A stretch of DNA of 10,652 bases from Acidimicrobiia bacterium UBA1281 (GTDB lineage Bacteria; Actinomycetota; Acidimicrobiia; Actinomarinales; Actinomarinaceae), in contig DBUV01000076.1 in assembly GCA_002308095.1 (NCBI GenBank), forward strand, positions 441 through 11,092, read 5' to 3'. How positions within the stretch are numbered: position 1 is the first letter of the stretch; each line of letters opens with the position of its first letter. Below are positions 7,219 through 10,652 of this stretch, in pieces. Position numbers and translations under genes: made by a program. The notes beneath the pieces are model-generated. The model saw only the letters and a program-made list of their open reading frames with translations. It did not search any database and had not been told where the DNA came from.

Positions 7219-8987
7219 AAAAGTATATAGTTTATCTCGGAATATTAGCTGTTGGTCTACTTTTAGGGTGGATACTGTTTGGTGGCTCACCAAAAGAAGA
7301 AACAGACCATAATCACGATGCAGTTACAGAAACCAATCAAATGTGGACCTGTTCAATGCATCCACAGATTATGCAACCAGAAGCAGGAGATTGCCCTATT
7401 TGTGGTATGGATTTAATTCCTGCTGATGGTGTAAGTGATGGTTTATTAGCAGACCAATTCAAATTGACTGAAAACGCAATTGCTTTAGCTAATATTCAAA
7501 CATCTATTGTTGGTAAAGGCAATGTTGAAGGCAATACTATCAAATTATCTGGTAAAATTGCTGAAAACGAAGAAGCAAATGCAGTACAGGTAAGTTATTT
7601 CGCTGGAAGAATTGAACGTTTGAATGTGAGTTTTACAGGCGAAGAAGTTCGTAAAGGTCAATTATTGGCAACCATTTATTCGCCAGAACTCTATGCAGCA
7701 CAACAAGAATTAATTACAGCAGCATCTTTAAAAGAATCACAACCTGCTTTATACAAAGCAGTCCGTAATAAATTGAAATTATGGAAGCTCTCTGAAAATC
7801 AAATTAATAAGATTGAAGAAACAGGAAAAGTGAAAGAAAACTTTCCTGTGTATGCAACCTTTTCGGGTACTGTTACAGAAAAATTAGTAGAGCAAGGCGA
7901 TTACATTAAACAAGGTCAACCCATATTAAAAATTGCCAATCTCAACACAGTTTGGGGAAATTTTGATGTGTATGAAAATCAGATTAACCGCTTTAAAAAA
8001 GGACAGGAAGTGATGATAACAACCAATGCCTATCCTAATAAAGAATTTAAAGGTAAAGTTGATTTCATTGACCCAGTTTTAAACACCAAAACAAGAACTG
8101 TTACCTTGCGTGTTGTTTTAAACAATAAGGACGATGTATTTAAACCAGGAATGTTTGTAATCGCAAATATTGAAGACAGTACAGCTAAAAATGACGAAGT
8201 ATTAACAATTCCTTCATCTTCTGTGTTATGGACAGGTGAACGTTCTGTGGTGTACCTTAAAACAAATCCAGACCAAACTATTTTTGAAATGCGTGAAATT
8301 AAATTAGGCAATCAAATTGGTAATGAATATGAAGTTTTAGAAGGATTATTTGTTGGAAATGAAATAGTGACTAACGGTACATTTACGGTTGATGCAGCAG
8401 CACAATTACAAGGCAAAAAGTCTTTGATGAATAAAGATGGTGGTAAAGTAATGACAGGTCACGAGGGTCATTTAGGTATGGATAACAATTCACCCAACAC
8501 AGAAAGTGACCACACTATTATGAATGAGCGTCTGAAAGTATCAGCGAAATTTCAAGAGCAGTTAAAAGCTGTTTTCAATGCGTATATCAATTTAAAAGAT
8601 GCTTTAGTGAAAGAAGACTCAAAAGGCGCTTCTGAAAGTGTAATAAGTTTACTAAACAATTTAACCAGAGTAGATATGAAATTGTTATCAAACAATAAGG
8701 CGCATAACCATTGGATGTCATTAGAAAAGGAAATAAAACCTTCAGCGACCTCAATTTCTGAAACATCCGATATAAAAGCACAAAGAGACCATTTTAAATA
8801 TTTATCATCACATCTAATCAATGCTGTTCAATTGTTTGGTGTTAATGAAAAGGTCTATGTGGAATTTTGCCCTATGGCAGATAACAACAATGGTGCATAT
8901 TGGTTGAGCAAAGAAGAAAAAGTAATCAATCCATATTTTGGCAGCGCAATGCTAACCTGTGGAGAAGTAAAACAAGTAATAGAATAA
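7215..8987 (+). CDS. cusB: CusB-type efflux adaptor with N-terminal metal-binding domain and C-terminal DUF3347
   Basis: Periplasmic adaptor (membrane fusion protein) linking CusA to the outer-membrane factor, 590 residues, longer than E. coli CusB (about 407). In order: membrane anchor about 4-22; DHNHD at 31-35; heavy-metal-binding domain about 43-70 with C46, M48, H49, C60, C63, M65 (WTCSMHP...CPICGMDLIP); barrel-sandwich half about 112-160 (FAGRIERL); short helical hairpin about 160-207; second half and beta-barrel about 208-320; membrane-proximal part to about 400; His/Met-rich linker about 413-445 (MTGHEGHLGM); DUF3347 about 447-590. The DUF3347 end holds FCPM (C552, M554), W563, NPY (572-574), M579 and C582. 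In some other bacteria a CusF-like domain sits at this adaptor end, so DUF3347 may supply copper similarly. The start overlaps the preceding stop as ATGA. Confidence 0.93.
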   Translation: MKKYIVYLGILAVGLLLGWILFGGSPKEETDHNHDAVTETNQMWTCSMHPQIMQPEAGDCPICGMDLIPADGVSDGLLADQFKLTENAIALANIQTSIVGKGNVEGNTIKLSGKIAENEEANAVQVSYFAGRIERLNVSFTGEEVRKGQLLATIYSPELYAAQQELITAASLKESQPALYKAVRNKLKLWKLSENQINKIEETGKVKENFPVYATFSGTVTEKLVEQGDYIKQGQPILKIANLNTVWGNFDVYENQINRFKKGQEVMITTNAYPNKEFKGKVDFIDPVLNTKTRTVTLRVVLNNKDDVFKPGMFVIANIEDSTAKNDEVLTIPSSSVLWTGERSVVYLKTNPDQTIFEMREIKLGNQIGNEYEVLEGLFVGNEIVTNGTFTVDAAAQLQGKKSLMNKDGGKVMTGHEGHLGMDNNSPNTESDHTIMNERLKVSAKFQEQLKAVFNAYINLKDALVKEDSKGASESVISLLNNLTRVDMKLLSNNKAHNHWMSLEKEIKPSATSISETSDIKAQRDHFKYLSSHLINAVQLFGVNEKVYVEFCPMADNNNGAYWLSKEEKVINPYFGSAMLTCGEVKQVIE

Positions 8988-9019
8988 TAAATCAAGTAAT
9001 AACAATTAAATTTTAAACA

Positions 9020-9634
9020 ATGAAAAAAGTAAGATTAACAACAATTATGGTAATGGCATTTATAAGCTTATCAGCAATGTCTTGTAAAGATGCGAAAACA
9101 GAAAACAGTACCAATTCTGAAATGATTACTGAGGAAGACCATTCAAAAATGAACCACGATAATTCCGATGGTCACCACGATGTGGATAAAAAGGAAATGG
9201 CAATGAACGGAGATGGAAATTCCCAAACAATATTAAATGACTATTTCAACTTAAAGGATGCCTTAGTGGCAGATGATAATGCCAAAGCTAAAGAATTGGG
9301 TGCAACCCTCGCAACATCATTAGGAAAGCTTGACATTTCAAAATATACGGATGCTCAGCAATCAGAATTAAAGGACATTATGGAAGATGCTATCGAGCAC
9401 GCAGAACATATCAGTGAAAGTGATATTAAACACCAACGCGAACATTTTAAAGTTTTGAGCAAAGATGTTACTGATATGGTAGCTATTACGGGAACACAAG
9501 TGAAACTATACGAGCAATTTTGTCCAATGTATGATGGCGGTACAGCTTGGTTGAGTACAAAGGAAGAAATACGCAATCCATATTATGGAAGCCAGATGTT
9601 GAAATGTGGTAAAGTACAGCGAGAAATTAACTAA
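9020..9634 (+). CDS. DUF3347 lipoprotein with His/Met-rich linker
   Basis: A 204-residue predicted lipoprotein. The signal peptide ends LSAMSC, with the lipidated Cys at 22. The lipobox is slightly unusual (Ala at -3, Met at -2), so lipidation is probable, not certain. Residues 35-65 are rich in His, Met and Asp (DHSKMNHD, GHHD, MAMNGD), which looks like a metal-binding tail. DUF3347 follows from about 68 to the end and is clearly paralogous to the adaptor's C-terminus: both share NLKDALV near the start, SDIK.QR.HFK.LS in the middle, and FCPM...AWLS.EE..NPY.GS.ML.CG.V at the end. Here these give C168, M170, W177, NPY 186-188, M193 and C196. A role as soluble or tethered copper chaperone for the pump is inferred; DUF3347 has no settled biochemical function. 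It lies 32 bases after the adaptor gene. Confidence 0.87.
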   Translation: MKKVRLTTIMVMAFISLSAMSCKDAKTENSTNSEMITEEDHSKMNHDNSDGHHDVDKKEMAMNGDGNSQTILNDYFNLKDALVADDNAKAKELGATLATSLGKLDISKYTDAQQSELKDIMEDAIEHAEHISESDIKHQREHFKVLSKDVTDMVAITGTQVKLYEQFCPMYDGGTAWLSTKEEIRNPYYGSQMLKCGKVQREIN

Positions 9635-10090
9635 ATGAAAATTGTAAAAATCATAGCACTGATTTTATTGGTTGGATTTGTGGGCATACAGTTTGTGCCC
9701 ACAGACCTCAATCAAAGTGATACTGTGCCAAAAACTGACTTCTTGTTGGTAAACAACACCCAAGAAAACATAAGCGCATTATTACAAGAGTCCTGCTATG
9801 ATTGTCATAGTAATAACACAGAATACCCTTGGTACAATAAGGTACAACCTGTTGCTTGGTTTTTAGAAGACCACATTAATGAAGGAAAGGAAGAATTGAA
9901 TTTCAATGAATGGGATGCGTATTCCAACCGAAGAAAAAACAGCAAACTAAAGTCAATAATTAGTCAGGTTAAAGATGATGAGATGCCACTAGCATCTTAC
10001 ACCTTGATTCACAAGGATGCTAAGTTGTCCAATTCTGAAAAGACCTTGATTATTGATTATATGAAGAACCTAAAAGAAACATTAAAATAA
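9635..10090 (+). CDS. Haem-binding domain (Haem_bd) protein, single c-type haem
   Basis: This 151-residue protein begins with a hydrophobic anchor or uncleaved signal (about 4-20), then carries one covalent c-haem motif, CYDCH at 54-58, with the following SNNTEYPWYN block and a DEMPLASYTLIH segment (112-126) typical of the Haem_bd family. M117 in that segment is a plausible distal haem ligand. The haem attachment site would lie in the periplasm. The ATG follows the stop of the DUF3347 lipoprotein with no spacer, so the two are probably co-translated. Members of this family are common in Bacteroidota and often sit near metal or respiratory genes, but their electron partners are generally unknown. 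In this operon a one-electron carrier might help keep copper in the exported Cu(I) state or feed the HMA-MauE/PepSY membrane proteins; this is speculation. Confidence 0.88.
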   Translation: MKIVKIIALILLVGFVGIQFVPTDLNQSDTVPKTDFLLVNNTQENISALLQESCYDCHSNNTEYPWYNKVQPVAWFLEDHINEGKEELNFNEWDAYSNRRKNSKLKSIISQVKDDEMPLASYTLIHKDAKLSNSEKTLIIDYMKNLKETLK

Positions 10091-10150
10091 TGCCCTGATA
10101 TGGGAAGGAAATACTGGTTGGTTGGTTAATAGCCCTTCCCATTTCAGGCA
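10091..10150. other. Long imperfect hairpin (16 bp) after the operon
   Basis: TGCCCTGATATGGGAAGG (10091-10108) is inverted at 10134-10150 (CCTTCCCATTTCAGGCA), giving 16 base pairs with one T-T mismatch and one bulged C around a 25-base loop. The loop contains three tandem GGTT units (10116-10127). The left arm starts immediately after the TAA of the haem-binding gene and the right arm ends 14 bases before the next ATG. No T-run follows (CTATAAAAAG), so it is not a classical intrinsic terminator. It may still end or trim the operon mRNA, attenuate the HMA frame, serve as an operator, or be a small mobile palindrome. Confidence 0.72.
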
Positions 10151-10164
10151 CTATAAAAAGTATT

Positions 10165-10551
10165 ATGAAACAAACCCTTAACATAAAGAATATGGTATGT
10201 GACAGATGCAAATCAACTGTATTACGGGAGTTGGAAGAATTGGGTTGTGACATAAAAACGGTTGAGCTTGGACAAATTGTTCTAAACAAAAAGACAGGCA
10301 TCCAAACATTAGAATTAGAAAAAGTGCTGAGCAAACACGGTTTTGAAATCATAAAGGATGAAACAGAAATTTTGATAGAGGAAATAAAAATTGCGCTCAT
10401 AAAAAAAATCGAAAATCAGGACAATGCAAACCTTTCATCTTTTTTGACCAAAAGGTTTAATAATTACTCCTACACTAAAAATAAAACCGTCCGTAGGCGC
10501 ATAAATTTCTGGAAATTCTGGATTGTCGTGTGGTGGCAAAACCAAAGGTGA
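10165..10551 (+). CDS. HMA-like sensor half of an AraC-type metal regulator, probably truncated
   Basis: The 128-residue frame begins with an HMA-like fold (about 1-68) with a CxxC metal loop, MVCDRC, cysteines 12 and 15. From memory it closely follows the N-terminus of flavobacterial AraC-family regulators encoded beside copper-export operons: VELGQIVL, a GFEII segment, then a helical ILIEEIKIALIKKI linker and LSSFLTKRFNN. In those proteins the two-helix AraC DNA-binding domain follows. Here, after about residue 100, the sequence changes to a short basic, Trp-rich tail (RRRINFWKFWIVVWWQNQR) that is the antisense reading of the TonB-receptor frame on the other strand. The frame is therefore probably a 5' remnant, with the helix-turn-helix lost at a rearrangement. 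It could still make a small metal-binding peptide. An alternative is a genuine short HMA protein with a spurious tail. Confidence 0.7.
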   Translation: MKQTLNIKNMVCDRCKSTVLRELEELGCDIKTVELGQIVLNKKTGIQTLELEKVLSKHGFEIIKDETEILIEEIKIALIKKIENQDNANLSSFLTKRFNNYSYTKNKTVRRRINFWKFWIVVWWQNQR

Positions 10552-10652
10552 AAACCTACTTTGTCTTCTGTCTGTAAAGTTTTCAAAATTTACAAAGGTT
10601 GTTCCCCATTTGAAATTGCGCATTAAAAGCAATCCCATAGTTATAAAATCCG
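10435..10652 (-). CDS. TonB-dependent receptor, C-terminal end (partial)
   Basis: The minus-strand frame is open from the right window edge (reading DFITMGLLLM before the first visible Met codon) to a TGA at 10435-10437, giving about 71 codons. The sequence has the signature of the last beta-strands of a Bacteroidota TonB-dependent receptor: NFENFTDRRQSRF, then NPEFPEIYAPTDGF, and a terminal strand FIFSVGVIIKPF ending in an aromatic residue near the C-terminus, as the Bam signal requires. It would be an outer-membrane active transporter for a metal-chelate, siderophore or other ligand; the substrate-determining part lies outside the window. Receptors of this kind are often found near HYC_CC_PP and copper-export genes, so a metal link is possible. 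Its 3' end overlaps the HMA-like frame by 117 bases, unlikely for two intact convergent genes. Confidence 0.75.
   Translation of the reverse strand, partial: DFITMGLLLMRNFKWGTTFVNFENFTDRRQSRFSPLVLPPHDNPEFPEIYAPTDGFIFSVGVIIKPFGQKR

Noticed and set aside
8552..8821. Two overlapping minus-strand frames under the adaptor DUF3347 region
   Set aside because: They are antisense shadows with no domain, while the plus-strand frame is strongly conserved with its neighbouring paralogue.
10091..10150. Intrinsic terminator call for the long hairpin
   Set aside because: No T-run follows the stem and the 25-base loop is too long for a classical terminator; it was kept as an unclassified hairpin.
1..10652. 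tRNA, rRNA, CRISPR array or insertion-sequence transposase
   Set aside because: No cloverleaf-like segment, no regularly spaced repeats and no transposase-like protein were seen on either strand.

Overview
The window is AT-rich, has almost no Shine-Dalgarno sequences, carries a TAnnTTTG-type -7 promoter element, and encodes proteins typical of Bacteroidota (HYC_CC_PP family, DUF3347, Haem_bd, PepSY and MauE-type membrane proteins). The best guess is a marine or environmental Flavobacteriaceae chromosome or metal-resistance island. The genus cannot be told from the sequence.

Layout. Positions 1-253 are non-coding, with an 11-bp tandem repeat at the left edge and a promoter-like element just before the first gene. 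Positions 254-667 encode a small Cys-rich exported or membrane protein of the HYC_CC_PP family. After a hairpin spacer (688-717) comes a tightly packed plus-strand run: CusA-type heavy-metal RND pump (775-4536), TolC-family outer-membrane factor (4526-5764), HMA + MauE-like membrane protein (5764-6495), PepSY-type membrane protein (6502-7218), CusB-type adaptor with an N-terminal heavy-metal-binding domain and a C-terminal DUF3347 domain (7215-8987), DUF3347 lipoprotein (9020-9634), and haem-binding-domain protein (9635-10090). Neighbouring genes overlap by 1-11 bases or lie 0-32 bases apart, so this looks like one operon. A strong hairpin (10091-10150) separates it from an HMA-like reading frame (10165-10551). 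That frame resembles the N-terminal half of an AraC-type metal regulator with its DNA-binding domain missing. The right edge holds the C-terminal end of a minus-strand TonB-dependent receptor (10435-10652) that overlaps the HMA frame, so a rearrangement breakpoint probably lies near 10440-10460.

How it works together. The three pump components would form a trans-envelope Cu(I)/Ag(I) exporter; the three methionines of the E. coli CusA copper site are present. No CusF chaperone or copA P-type ATPase gene is present. Instead DUF3347 occurs twice, once fused to the adaptor and once as a His/Met-rich lipoprotein, and is a candidate CusF substitute. The HMA-MauE, PepSY and c-haem proteins suggest a redox or metal-handling side branch, which is inference only.

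The most unusual sequence features are two repeats that resemble common flavobacterial intergenic repeats but sit in frame inside cusA (2512-2553 and 3147-3175), the DUF3347 duplication, the long hairpin at 10091-10150, and the truncated regulator/receptor junction.
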